Shown one piece after another: positions 33,876-46,573 of a stretch of 64,000 bases of DNA (positions within the stretch are counted from its first letter, which is position 1; each line of letters begins with the position of its first letter). The notes below the pieces were generated by a model that had not been told where the DNA came from, did not search any database, and saw only the letters and a program-made list of their open reading frames with translations. This DNA comes from Mimachlamys varia (taxonomy: Eukaryota > Mollusca > Bivalvia > Pectinida > Pectinidae): NCBI GenBank assembly GCA_947623455.1, contig OX392536.1, positions 11,155,282 to 11,219,281 of the forward strand. The letters run 5' to 3'. A program made the position numbers and the translations under genes.

Positions 33876-34376
33876 CATATTCCGCAGTATTAGCTCCTCC
33901 CCCGTCCCTCCCTTCCGCAGTATTAGCCCCTCCCCCGTCCCTTCCTTCTGCAGTATTAGCCCCTCCCCCGTCCCTCCCTTCCGCAATATTAGCCCCTCCC
34001 CCGTCCCTTCCTTCCGCAGTATTAGCCCCTCCCCCGTCCCTTCCTTCCGCAGTATTAGCCCCTCCCCTGTACCTTCCTTCCGCAGTATTAGCTCCTCCCC
34101 CGTCCCTTCCTTCTGCAGTATTAGCTCCTCCCCCGTCCCTTCCTTCTGCAGTATTAGCCCCTCCCCTGTGCCTTCCTTCTGCAGTATTAGCTCCTCCCCC
34201 GTCCCTCCCTTCCGCAGTATTAGCCCCTCCCCCGTCCCTTCCTTCCGCAGTATTAGCTCCTCCCCCGTCCCTTCCTTCCGCAGTATTAGCTCCTCCCCCA
34301 TCCCTCCCTTCCGCAGTATTAGCCCCTCCCCCGTCCCTTCCTTCCGCAGTATTAGCCCCTCCCCCGTCCCTCCTTA
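33876..34376. repeat. 33-bp pyrimidine-rich minisatellite, 15 copies
   Basis: The unit is CCGCAGTATTAGCCCCTCCC followed by CCGTCCCTTCCTT. Main variants are TTCCGCAG/TTCTGCAG, TAGCCCCTCC/TAGCTCCTCC and CCCGTCC/CCTGTGC. The period is a multiple of three and open on both strands: 152 codons on minus with an 11-residue period, 69 on plus. It is a repeat, not a gene. Confidence 0.97.
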
Positions 34377-35154
34377 ACTCCCTCCCTCATCATTTAGTAT
34401 TCATTCAAACACAATGATGCTTTTGCATCTGATCATGCATGGATTGCTATATTTGAATAAATCAGTTTGACTCCTGGAGAGATATTTGGGGTGAAATGAA
34501 TGACGTTCCCAATCTAAGGCCAACAAATTTGCATAAATATGTACATTTTAATGAATAATTATTATGTTGATGATTACATTTGAAATTATTATTGAAAATG
34601 TCTAGCTTCATAATTCAAGCTTAAAGAATATTTCTTGAATGGATATCTAATTTATTGGAAGAGAATATTGAAAGATATGTCACTTTCACTGTCCCTCTTT
34701 TGATCACATTAAGCATTATTATTCAAATGAAGCATTTTATATTAAGGTATCGTCATGCACAAATAAATACTGATCACTGGGGAGTGATGGTCAATGTCCC
34801 CCTGTAAATATATACCTGGTAATAAATTATAATAACTGACTTTGAGAAAAAAATCTTTAAAATCATAACTTATTTAAAAGCAAATTTAAAGCAACATCAA
34901 TGATCGTTGTCCCAAAACTCATAAATGTTATACCTGTGTGAACAACATTATTTCCCCAAATCTTACAACATTGAACATAGGAATTGAGGGTCTCATATTG
35001 TAACCACCTTCCACATCCTTCATCTTAAAAACACCATTTTTTTATTCATAGATGATTGTTTTGACTTTAAAAACAAATTCCTGAACAAAACAACTATATT
35101 CCAAGCTGACACTGCAACGGTCATACTAATTTCTGGTTGATATCAACATAATGG
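34377..35154. other. AT-rich stretch with no recognised gene
   Basis: No supported feature. Confidence 0.5.
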
Positions 35155-35375
35155 ATTGTGAAGAACAAGGGACCTGTGACCGTGCTTCAGGTTTTTCTGA
35201 TGGAGGACATGAACCGCAGTAGGCGACACAGTCTGACATTGGGGGTTACAATGATGTATTCATGGAGTCCGACACATACATCACAGGCCAAGGCCTGGCG
35301 CTGTCTACCGGAGAGGCATTGTCCTGATTTAGTTCAGCTTTGTCAGATGCACTTCCTGTTTCTGATGGCATAATT
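35155..35375 (+). other. GC-richer, coding-like segment with in-frame stops
   Basis: In contrast to its AT-rich flanks this segment is balanced in composition. In one plus frame it reads as protein-like stretches, including SDIGGYNDVFMESDTYITGQ, interrupted by one TAG and one TGA before a TAA near 35380. The minus strand has an 85-codon open frame over part of it, also of mixed composition. It may be a decayed exon, a fragment of a transposon gene, or non-coding DNA of local high GC. No family is recognised. Confidence 0.2.
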
Positions 35376-35811
35376 ATGTAAACTTGCCGCGAATTGTTAA
35401 TAAAAATCTTATAAAAAACACCATATATGGTATCCAGTGTTTGTACTAAAATCATGTGTATGATATTCGACTCAAAATATCTAAAACAATGTTTTAGAAG
35501 CAAATAAGACCAGTGCTGTTACTAGGTTAATATATCAACAACACATGGGCGATTCAAATAGCCCACCATCTGATGAAAGTGGGCGAAAAATCATACAACG
35601 AAGAAAATCCTCAATGACATCAATAGTAAAACAACTACACACTGTAATGGTTTTCTTTCTTGACCCTGCTGAACCTATTCTTAGAAGAGTAAAATGTTTA
35701 TGAAGGTCATTACGGTGTTTAATTGAAAATTGATTCAACAGTGCCTTGATTTATCTGCTGATAATTGTAGTTTTATGAAGTTTTACGATAGCGCATGGCC
35801 TCTTTATTACG
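35376..35811. other. AT-rich stretch with no recognised gene
   Basis: No supported feature. Confidence 0.5.
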
Positions 35812-37570
35812 GAGAGTCATGACAGAAACTGGCAACATCTACTACTGTTGTCTGAGCTAGAGGCCAGAGAGTCATGACAGAAACTGGCAACATCTACTAC
35901 TGATGTCTGAGCTAGAGGCCAGAGAGTCATGACAGAAACTGGCAACATCTACCACTGATGTCTGAGCAAGAGGCCGAAGAGCCATGACAGAAACTGACAA
36001 CATCTACTACTGATGTCTGAGCTAGAGGCTGGAGAGTCATGACAGAAACTGGCAACATCTACTACTGATGTCTGAGCTAGAAGAGGAGAGTCATGACAGA
36101 AACTGGCAACATCTACCACTGATGTCTGAGCAAGAGGCTGGAGAGTCATGACAGAAACTGGCAACATCTACCACTGATGTCTGAGCTAGAAGAGGAGAGT
36201 CATGACAGAAACTGGCAACATCTACTACTGATGTCTGAGCTAGAGGCCAGAGAGTCATGACAGAAACTGGCAACATCTACCACTGATGTCTGAGCTAGAG
36301 GCCGGAGAGTCATGACAGAAACTGACAACATCTACTACTGATGTCTGAGCTAGAGACAGGAGAGTCATGACAGAAACTGGCAACATCTACCACTGATGTC
36401 TGAGCTAGAGGCAAGAGAGTCATGACAGAAACTGGCAACATCTACCACTGATGTCTGAGCTAGAGGCCAGAGAGTCATGACAGAAACTGGCAACATCTAC
36501 TACTGATGTCTGAGCTAGAGGCCAGAGAGTCATGACAGAAACTGGCAACATCTACTACTGATGTCTGAGCTAGAGGCCAGAGAGTCATGACAGAAACTGG
36601 CAACATCTACTACTGATGTCTGAGCTAGAGGCCAGAGAGTCATGACAGAAACTGGCAACATCTACTACTGATGTCTGAGCTAGAGGCCAGAGAGTCATGA
36701 CAGAAACTGGCAACATCTACTACTGATGTCTGAGCTAGAGGCCAGAGAGTCATGACAGAAACTGGCAACATCTACTACTGATGTCTGAGCTAGAGGCCAG
36801 AGAGTCATGACAGAAACTGGCAACATCTACTACTGATGTCTGAGCTAGAGGCCAGAAAGTCATGACAGAAACTGGCAACATCTACCACTGATGTCTGAGC
36901 TAGAGGCCAGAGAGTCATGACAGAAACTGGCAACATCTACCACTGATGTCTGAGCTAGAGGCCAGAGAGTCATGACAGAAACTGGCAACATCTACTACTG
37001 ATGTCTGAGCTAGAGGCCAGAGAGTCATGACAGAAACTGGCAACATCTACTACTGATGTCTGAGCTAGAGGCCAGAGAGTCATGACAGAAACTGGCAACA
37101 TCTACCACTGATGTCTGAGCTAGAGGCCAGAGAGTCATGACAGAAACTGGCAACATCTACTACTGATGTCTGAGCTAGAGGCCAGAGAGTCATGACAGAA
37201 ACTGGCAACATCTACTACTGATGTCTGAGCTAGAGGCCAGAGAGTCATGACAGAAACTGGCAACATCTACTACTGATGTCTGAGCTAGAGGCCAGAGAGT
37301 CATGACAGAAACTGGTAACATCTACTACTGATGTCTGAGCTAGAGGCCAGAGAGTCATGACAGAAACTGGCAACATTAACTACTGATGTCTGAGCTAGAG
37401 GCCGGAGAGCCATAACAGAAACTGGCAACATCTACCACTGTTGTCTGAGCTTGAGGCCAGAGAGTCATGACAGAAACTGGCAACATCTACTACTGTTGTC
37501 TGAGCTAGAGGCTGGAGAGTTATGACAAAAACTGGCAACATCTACTACTGTTGTCTGAGCTGGAGGCCGG
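35812..37570. repeat. 55-bp minisatellite, about 32 copies
   Basis: The unit is GAGAGTCATGACAGAAACTG, then GCAACATCTACTACTGATGT, then CTGAGCTAGAGGCCA. The central part (36440-37380) is almost homogeneous. Both ends are more varied, with 51-bp units ending GCTAGAAGAG at 36076 and 36185. Variants GAGGCCAGAG/GAGGCCGGAG/GAGGCTGGAG are CpG-decay alternatives. GTCATGAC in each unit is a perfect palindrome. Confidence 0.97.
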
Positions 37571-39582
37571 CCCAAGTCAATGGTCTGTGGGGACCGACCA
37601 ACTAAGGTGAGGCAGAGAAGTCAGTGACACCTCGACCCGATTGTGGTTACCGCTCCATTCGTGGTACCCAGAAGAATTATACCACTATTATCATCGGCTA
37701 CATTATATGAAACAAATTAAAGTAAGCCCAGGTTTTAGTATGATATTTATTGATCAGACTCGCATCATAATGAAGAGAATTTTAATTAAATATGATAGAG
37801 GGTGTTGACCGCTGTTTGACGATAACAGATTAAGTGATCTAGAGGCTCCTGATCCGTGTGTTAGTATTAACAGCGACATGACCGCTGAATGGTACTGATG
37901 ATTTACACATAAATGAATTACAAAGATTAAGTTTTATCCTATAAACGTGTCCCTGCAATTGACCTATAAAAAGCAACAAAGACTTTGACTTTGGGAACCT
38001 GAAAATATAATCCTTCTATGGTACATTTTTTGGTGGTATTTTTATACGGGACTTTAATTGGTGGGGGTGGGGGTTGGGGGTGGGGGGTTGAGGGGGTATC
38101 AGCATGCTGTTAACCCAATTACTTACTAATCCTGCCCCCATGGTCATGTTCACACACATGAGAAAGTTCTCACTCGCTCAACTTAACATACATATACCAA
38201 CAATCAAACCCTCATGCTAACCCTCAAGGTAAGAAATAACCTCTCTCTAGAAAAAACAGGTGAGTAGCGAGAGAATGGGCAAGGATCTAGAACGACTGAC
38301 TCAGGGCAGGAATTATACATCAGTTTATCCTTAAATCTCCAAAATCAATCAAGGATACGATCGCCTGTTAACCCTTAGACAATCCGCAGCCTTCGGAATT
38401 GTCACTGTAGCCTCAGCTGTCACAGAAATCAACAGCTATATTTATTTTTAAAAGCGTAAATCCATTTTTCATACGATCCATTATCACACAAACAGATGAT
38501 ATCCCTGAAAAGATGTATCGGGAAGTTGGCATAATGTTAAATATATTTGATGCTATCGGAGACATCTTCCCAATCAGCACACCTCCTATATGAAGGAGAG
38601 GCGGGAATCAACGTCTACGATATGCGATCAGGCAAGAACACCTGATACGTTCTTTGACCTGGAGAGCCGATGAAATACATGATAAAGAATTGTTATGACC
38701 CAGATCAATCTTTTTCCTTTGAAACAAAGCAGACAATCACAGCTGAAATCAACTGCATTATTTGTTCAAAGCAGAAAGTTAATCTTGAATTTTCATGCTC
38801 TACCATTCTTTGGCGTATAATATACGTCTATAGCGTACAAAAACATCTCAATATCATGATTTCTCACTGTAGCTGAAAGCCTTATCTGGCCTTTTCATGT
38901 GCTTCTTCGACAATACAGTACAAATAATCAATGAACTTTGCGCGTTAAATATTCTCCGTGCTTTCTTCTTCAAATTTCATGCTAAATCATTTCTATAAAA
39001 AAAAACAGGAAAATAGGAAAGTATGAATAGTCAGAACCTATAAATGGTTGGGCAGCCCAAACAACCAACTTTGAATTGGCATTAGCATGGTGTATAAACT
39101 TCAACCTTAGGCTGAACGTAAACAAGAATATAGATCTAAGGAGAATCATGGGAAGCTTTCAGCGCCCCACCCCAATCAACTGCCATTCCAACTGAAGCGT
39201 GAAGACCCTCTTTAGGAACACAGCTAATTCTCAGATAATGATCAAACCTTTATAGCTTCATTATGATAATTACAAAAGACAATGATTTTGATGGCCTTTT
39301 GATCTTTGTTAGGTACAGCCGTCCTGTAGCATTACAAACAACACATGAAAGCTGAAGTCGCCTCACGTTAATCAATGATCGCCAATTAGGTTGGATTTAA
39401 TCGGCAGTGATTGAAAGAGTCTTGTATGAGCTTTCTTGAGACTTCAGCAATAGTGAAATATAATTTAATGCCAAAATAAGAGACGGACATGATTTGACTA
39501 AGGAAGATTACTAATGAATAACTGGACTTCTGCAGAAGAAGAGAAACTTAAGCTTGCTCATAGTCTATATCATCACAGAACT
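37571..39582. other. AT-rich stretch with a strong G-quadruplex motif
   Basis: No gene. See the separate entry for 38062-38096. ATCAGG and CCTGAT form a short hairpin at about 38627-38646. Confidence 0.5.
38062..38096 (+). other. G-quadruplex motif
   Basis: Five runs of five or more G are separated by T, TT, T and TTGA. Short loops and long G-runs make this the strongest quadruplex motif in the window. Confidence 0.85.
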
Positions 39583-40230
39583 TTATAACAGGATCGCCAG
39601 AATTAAGTTAACTTTGTTCAATAGATGTCCTGCTTTTCTAACAGGATTGCCAAAATTAAGTTAACTTTGTTCAATCTGTCCTGCTTTTCTAATAGGATTG
39701 CCAAAATTTATTTGACTTTGTTAAATTCTAACAGGATCGCCAGAATTTAGTTAACATTGTTCAATTTTAACAGGATTGCCAGACTTTAGTTTACTTTGTT
39801 CAATTTTAACAGGATTGCCAGACTTTAGTTAACTTTGTTCAACTTTAACAGGACCAACAGAATTAAATTAGCTTTGTTCAATTTTAACAGCATCGCCAGA
39901 ATTTAGTTTACATTGTTCAATTTTAACAGGATTGCCAGAATTAAGTTAACTTTGTTCAATTTTAACAGGACCAACATAATTTAGTATACTTTGTTCAATT
40001 TTAACAGGATTGCCAGAATTTAGTTAACATTGTTCAACTTTAACAAGACCAACAGAATTAAGTTAACATTGTTCAATTTTAACAGCATTGCCAGAATTTT
40101 GTTAACTTTGTTCAATTTTAACAGGATTGCCAGAATTTAGTTAACTTAAATTTGTTCAATTTTAACAGGACCAACATAATTTAGTTTACTTTGTTCAATT
40201 TTAACAGGATCACAAGAATTTAGTTAACTT
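39583..40230. repeat. 39-bp minisatellite, about 16 copies, degenerate
   Basis: The unit is TTAACAGGATTGCCAGAATT then TAGTTAACTTTGTTCAATT. A second type reads ACAGGACCAACAGAATT or ACAGGACCAACATAATT and recurs about every third unit. AACTTTGTT contains the reverse complement of the HMG-box core AACAAAG in most units. Confidence 0.95.
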
Positions 40231-41042
40231 TTTAAAATCTGATCTTCCTGGTTACACTGGAGTGTATCTGTATCATACAGAACTACCAATGATATTCCAG
40301 AAGAATATGACGGGAAATCAACAGGAGAATTTTTGATGACAGTTTGTTACAGAGGCTCCTATATATATATGTATGTTTGGGGAGGACAGCATTACTCTGT
40401 AATCAACCATATTGATAATGTAGCTACCAGCAGGATATGGACCTACCTGGGGTAGAACATATCACAGCCTCTAATCAACATCTCTGGTCATTAACGGTAC
40501 GATTATATAGCATAGTTAAACAAGCCAAATAAATGAATTCATATCCCAAAAACTTGTTTTTTAACATTGGTGGTTCATAATCAATAGCCAATACAAAGAT
40601 AGAATAATCTCTAAAAGCCCAAATAAAAGGTTTGTCATTCAAGCCCTTACACACCTCACGACCTCAATGACCTAGCTTGCACATGATCACGGGGCAATCA
40701 AGTTAAGCTTAAAAGTAAGCCCCAATTCAAATGACCAAAAATGCTTCTGCTCAATTAATACAACATTACTTAGCTATAAATAATGTTAGATTGTACATCC
40801 TGACCTTGTCCTCTGGTGCCATGTTTCCCTAGATCTCTGGTAACCTGCATTATTTAAGTCAATAAGACAACCATGGTATCACAACTATTGAATCCTTTAG
40901 GATGTATGATAGTGGTTTCCTTGATCTGTGACCTTGAACATTTGACTCGCTGACTGTGACCCTTCCACTTTGATCCATAACCCTTGAACATGGATGTCCC
41001 TGGACAGTTGCTCTTATACACACTGACTTTCTAGACTTGTGT
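40231..41042. other. AT-rich stretch with no recognised gene
   Basis: TGACC/TTGACC words around 40915-40990 grade into the next array. No gene. Confidence 0.5.
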
Positions 41043-41375
41043 TTGTTGAAACCAACTCCCTAGAGTTGTGACCCCTAAAAACCAACTCCCCCAACTCCCT
41101 AAACATTTGACCCCAAAAACCAACTCCCTAGAATTGTGACCCCTGAAAACCAACTCCCTAGAGTTGTGACCCTTGAAAACCAACTCCCTAAACATTTGAC
41201 CCCAAAAACCAACTCCCTAGAGTTGTGACTGCTGTAAACCAACTCCCTTGACCTGTAACATGAAAATTGGATATCCAAACTTGTGAACCCAGAAAACTAA
41301 CTCCCTGGACCTGTGAATCTAAAAACTAACTCATCGGGTCTTCCTGGATCTATGAATCTATAAAAACTAACTCCC
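41043..41375. repeat. 30-bp degenerate minisatellite
   Basis: AAACCAACTCCCTAGAGTTG followed by TGACCCCTGA is the core. Alternates read CTAAACATTTGACCCC. The array decays towards its right end (AAACTAACTCCC). Confidence 0.9.
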
Positions 41376-42467
41376 TTAGTTGACCTTTGAACCTAATGAA
41401 AACTGATATCAGAGACTTAACGTTCCTTTAAGATAATTTCCTCATTTTTTTATTTCCTCAATCTAAATCTTGACTGAATTTTCTTAAGTACACCTTGAAC
41501 TTTGGAACAGTGGGTAAGACAATCAAAATTCTTGTGACAAAAGCAAATCAAAACAAAAATATCACACCACAATAACATACAATAAAAGCGACAATGTCAT
41601 GACTACTTCGCCCACTTTCAGCCACCATGAAATTATAGCAATGTTTCAAAGACTTCCTGTCTTGCCATCCAATTCCTCGCTGCTGAGATGGGTAATATCA
41701 CTCGGAAATGAGTGCCGTCTGCTCGTCAGTCAGGCGAGACACACAATCCGCCGATGTTATGTGTCCTGGTGATGAAATTCTCCATGATTTTATCAATGAA
41801 ATTAACAAGATATTTACATCAATATAACATCTGGTATTGGAAAGATAAAAAGTCCTGCTTCTTGAATCTTCATTTCAATGTCTATAACATTAATCATTGT
41901 ACATAGTTTATTCATAATACACCAGCAAATTCTAACAATTCATTTCCTTCTGTCTGCTTCAAGTGTTTAAATTAATTCAAGGATACTTTTTTTTTATTAC
42001 AAATTCAAACTGCTCAGAAAGCCAAAAATAATTAAGGAATAGTTTTATGCAGAAGAAAATACTGAAAAAGGAAATGGATTGAAGATTACAGAAATCTCAA
42101 AAGTAGCTTAAAACCTGCCAGATTTAATTTGTAAACAGAAATGCGTACACTGACATCTTCTTCAGTCATACATACAGACAACTACCTCAAGAATATTATG
42201 ACACTTATACAACTTTTATTACACAAAGTGGCTTAAATTCACTATATGGCAAGTTGATAAGAAAGACATTTTTTGTAAAAATTGTTTTCATTTTTCAGTT
42301 TTAATATTGTCGCTAACACCCCTGCCGCCACTACCATTATTATCCAACAACAAAAACAACAAAAAACAGTTTGACATCAATGGGTTCTCCTTCATCTGAC
42401 AGCTTTAAGCAAATACTTAAAACACCTCCAGAATAAATAAACATTTGTTGTCATTTACTGCCAAAGA
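41376..42467. other. AT-rich stretch with no recognised gene
   Basis: A slightly CpG-richer patch at 41600-41760 was read in all frames and shows no open reading frame of note. Confidence 0.5.
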
Positions 42468-43090
42468 TATTCCCTTTAATACACAGACAAATACGAAAAC
42501 TTGTAACCTTCTCATTTTACTATTCCCTTTAATACACACACAAATACGAAAACTTGTAACCTTGTTACACAAACAAATACGAAAAACTTGTAACCTTCTC
42601 ATTATACTATTCCCTTTAATACACACACAAATACGAAAACTTGTAAACTTGTTACACAGACAAATACGGAAAACTTGTAACCTTCTCATTATACTATTCC
42701 CTTTAATACACACACAAATACGAAAACTTGTAACCTTGTTACACAGACAAATACGAAAAACTTGTAACCTTCTCATTATACTATTCCCTTTAATACACAC
42801 ACAAATACGAAAACTTGTAACCTTGTTACACAGACAAATATGAAAACTTGTAACCTTGTTACACAGACAAATACGAAAAACTTATAACCTTCTCATTATA
42901 CTATTCCCTTTAATACACACACAAATACGAAAACTTGTAACCTTGTTACACAGACAAATACGAAAAACTTATAACCTTCTCATTATACTATTCCCTTTAA
43001 TACACACACAAATACGAAAACTTGTAACCTTCTCATTATACTATTCCCTTTAATACACAGACAAATACGAAAACTTATTATTTTCTCATT
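42468..43090. repeat. Compound 87-bp minisatellite (54 + 33)
   Basis: Two related subunits alternate. Each begins AAATACGAAAACTTGTAACC; one continues TTCTCATTATACTATTCCCT and TTAATACACACAC, the other TTGTTACACAGAC. Together they make 87 bp, a multiple of three, so minus- and plus-strand frames of about 130 codons are open. At 42841-42860 two short subunits occur in a row and at 43010-43050 two long ones, showing unequal exchange. One subunit has AAATATGAAA for AAATACGAAA. Confidence 0.95.
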
Positions 43091-43659
43091 TTACCCTTAT
43101 TTCTTTTACTTTTTTTTTCTAATTTTATCATTTTTAACAATAATGATGGAAACAATTGAGTGATGGCAATAAGCTTGTTTACTGTTCGTTAAGTTGCACA
43201 TGCTATCTTAGCAACCCGTATTAACATGACAACTTGTCATAATGAGAACGTCAAATATCAGAAATGGCCGATTCCTACACGACATTATGCAGATATTATG
43301 TAGAAAGCCCCGGGTGAGAAGGCTATATGTCACTTGTAATGTTTAAATCATTTAGGTTCCGGAATATCGACTAAAAAGAATTATTTAAATAATGTCAAAA
43401 TAAATATAGCCTTTTGCTCTTGTGGTTTGCTATATTTTCAGTAAAATTCATAACCTACATTTCTAAAATAAGAACCAATCAAATTGCAAACAATCAAATT
43501 GCAAACAATCAAATACAGGACATTAGGATATATACTAAAACAAGTACAAAATGACTTATTTGAATGTTCAGATATCATGACTGTTGGATTTATGGTTCTA
43601 TGTAAAATTTGAAATTATATATCTGAGCTTCATGTAGGTGCCGATAGTTTGATTTGTTT
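43091..43659. other. AT-rich stretch with no recognised gene
   Basis: ATCAAATTGCAAACA is repeated twice at about 43477-43510. Nothing else. Confidence 0.5.
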
Positions 43660-43950
43660 TTTTTTATGACATTTGATCCTTGTGACCTTGAATGAAAGTC
43701 AAGGTAATTCATATGAACATCTCTGAAGGACCTCCATTTGAGACACCTAATCTGACCAAATACCATGTCTGTATGCCTTATGGTTCTTGTGAAGATGTTT
43801 TTAATAATTTTTTGGCAAATTTAACCACTTTGAATGAAAATCAAATAATTTATTTGAACAGATTTGATAGAGCTCCTTTCCATCAACCAAAGGTCCAAAT
43901 ATCATGACCCTTGGCTTTTTTGTTCTTAAGAAGATATTGAATATGTCAAG
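43660..43950 (+). mobile_element. Dispersed repeat relic (related to 21890-22420)
   Basis: GACATTTGATCCTTGTGACC, TTGAATGAAAGTCAAGGTAA, TTCATATGAACATCTC and CCAAATATCATGACCCTTGG have the same word order as the copy near 22000. An imperfect internal duplication (43690-43780 versus 43830-43910) is visible through TTGAATGAAAATCAAATAAT. No intact frame. Confidence 0.55.
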
Positions 43951-45608
43951 CAGTGGACACAGACGGATCAGGCGACATATTACATGCACTATAATACAAG
44001 TTATTGCACTAATATTGTTTCCATTGGGTTTGTTGACACATCTTTAAGTCTGCTTCACAGGAAACAACACTACAGATCATGTACGCACCGAGACAAATTG
44101 AAACACAAATTGCAGACAGCAGACAATTAAAGATGTAAGGAAAACGAAAACATATCAGACAATTACAACTGTCCTAGCATTCACTTTATTTTTGGTGTCA
44201 TGATGTAGCCCAACTGTAAGCTGTAAGTACCACTGGCTCAATACACACATCCCTGACTAACCCAGCACCCCCCCCCCAACCTTACCAACTCACATTAATT
44301 TTTGGAGGTTGAATAAGACTTGGCTCCACTTGTATTATGAATAACTTTTCACCTCCTCTAAATGGTATTTAAAACATACCAACACTATATTGTTTTTATT
44401 TATTTATATAACAAAACCTTATTTTAAGATAGGTTTTAATAGTGATACAGAATCTCTTTCAACATTTTTTAAAAATTACTGGTTTCCTTATATTATAAAA
44501 TCCTAACATATGTTTCTGTGCCATTTTTTTCTGATTTATGTCAATTAAAGTTTTCATTAATTTGTCATCGATGATGCTCAAGCGGCTTTCCTTGTCGACT
44601 GCCATACTTATTTACAATTATTAATGCCCCAGCTGTAGAAAATCTGATTCTCCAAAATATATTGCCACAGGAAATCCCCAGTCACTAAGTATAGTACAGT
44701 TGATCGTACCCTAACAAGGGGTGATGGATGCGATAATCACCATAGTGACACAATTTGTCGGCACCTTTTAACAAGGTTTCAGCTAAATTCACAGATAAGC
44801 AAACTGACTTGGCATATTGGATTTTTATTGATAATCCACATGGTTTTATTCTTTAATCATCAATGTCCCCGGCCAATAGTGCTGTTAGCATACAATGTTC
44901 CTCATTCTACCAGTATCACTGGCAAACGTTAAAATGTTGTCCGCCATTACAAGTGAAATGCAGGACAACCATTGAATTTTCCCATCAAATAATTCGCTCG
45001 AAAAGTGTAAAAGTCCTCTACCAATATGTTGATGCAGGTTTTACTAATAATTGATACGGGTCTGACGGAGAAATGTAAAATAGTGGATGCATTCCTATGT
45101 ACAGTACAGATAGGGTACCGGGCGACAACTGACAATTAGACATGATCTACAGAACAGCGTCTAATTGTATCGAGTGAGGAATCGGATATTATGACAGGTC
45201 TACAACCTAACGGCAATAACTGGACAGAATATAAACAGATCGTCAAATTGGTAGACCCACACATCGGCTGTCAATGTAAACAACCCCTGTCTACTAAATA
45301 ACAAAGTAAATTCAACCCGACATATAGGTATGTTTCTATTCATAACAGATTACAGAACCCACAGTCACGCACTTAATTTATACCCAATGTGTAAAGTGAG
45401 GCCTGCATGGTTCCCAGTTGAACGAGCTGTAATATAAAATGATTTGATTACTCGCTAGGACAATTTACAGAACTACCAATATATCTATGAGGCACAACTG
45501 CTCAGCTGTCAAATTTCACAACTGACACAAGTCACAAGGGTCAAGGTCAAGGTAAGGATATGTCATGCAGCATGCTGGAAATTTTACTTTGAAACCACTC
45601 TTTATTTC
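43951..45608. other. AT-rich stretch with no recognised gene
   Basis: A C run lies near 44268. TCAAGGTCA (45541-45549), an ERR/SF-1-type half site, lies next to further AAGGTCA words. No gene. Confidence 0.5.
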
Positions 45609-46040
45609 AACAGCCTAAAAACTGCTTCATTCCTTCAACCCAAAACCCACTCAACTCTTACAGCCTACAAAACACTTTACTCCTAGAATCAGCCAACAAA
45701 ACACTTACTCCTTCAGCCTACAAAACACTTTACTCCTTCAGCCTACAAAACACTTTACTCCTACGACCTACAGAGCACTTTACTCCTACAACCTACAGAG
45801 CACTTAATTTACTCCTACAACCTACAAAATACTCTACTCCAACAACTTATAAACACTTTACTCTTTCAGCCTACAAAACACTTTACTCCTACAACCTACA
45901 AAACACTTTATTCCTATAACCTACAAAACATTTTACTCCTTCATCCTACAAAACACATTTCTCCTTCAGCCTACAAAATACTCTACTCCAACAACTTATA
46001 AAACACTTTACTTCAGCCCTAGACTACAAAACATTTTACC
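45609..46040. repeat. 25-bp degenerate minisatellite, about 17 copies
   Basis: CTACAAAACACTTTACTCCT plus TCAGC is the core, with CAACCTACA and CGACCTACAGAG variants. Spacing varies from 23 to 31 bp. Confidence 0.9.
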
Positions 46041-46389
46041 TTTGAAATTTGAAAACAAAAATCAACTTTGTAATACTTCACAAGCATGTCACATGTACTA
46101 CAATGAGAAAATAAGTTTTTACACCTTTATAGCATAAAACATAGTTGAATGAGAAAGCAGCAATAAGTTATATTTCTTTGTATATGACCATGGAACTCTA
46201 ACAACGAATATATATACAGGAGCACGCCGGAGAGAAAAAATCCAGACAGACCTCAGTTCTATGCGTGTTAAATACTTGGCTTTAACCAACAAATCTGATG
46301 ACTACAAAAACAGACAATTCATATTTCATATCCATTAATTTCATAACCTATTTATTTGTTTTCGGACATCTGTAATCTTCTTTTCTTTT
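46041..46389. other. AT-rich stretch upstream of a possible promoter
   Basis: No feature recognised. Confidence 0.5.
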
Positions 46390-46528
46390 CCAATCATGAC
46401 ATCAGAAATAGATAGGAAAATTATTTCCTATCTGCTATATTGGAGAAAATTGGAGCAAATCTACCAAACGTTGTATGGCCAGGATTGTTCTGACAGTTTC
46501 ATCGGAAACTAAATTATCCCTATAAAAG
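46390..46528 (+). promoter_or_regulatory. Possible core promoter: CCAAT, palindrome, TATA box
   Basis: CCAATCA lies at 46390-46396. AGATAGGAAA-ATTA-TTTCCTATCT (46410-46433) is a perfect inverted repeat with 10-bp arms. Two inverted CCAAT words (ATTGG) follow at 46439 and 46449, and TATAAAAG lies at 46521-46528. A TATA box here predicts transcription starting near 46550, about 25 bases before an ATG that opens a signal-peptide-like frame. The order and spacing are those of a metazoan TATA promoter. Function is inferred. Confidence 0.4.
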
Positions 46529-46573
46529 GATTTAGGGATGCGCGAGTGTCAGCATGGTCGGACAGCCTGGACA

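Noticed and set aside
33843..34301. Minus-strand frame of 152 codons with a GTGEELILRKE-type repeat
   Set aside because: Produced by the 33-bp pyrimidine-rich array; the plus strand is also periodic and open.
42417..42843. Frames of 127 and 132 codons on opposite strands
   Set aside because: Produced by the 87-bp compound repeat.
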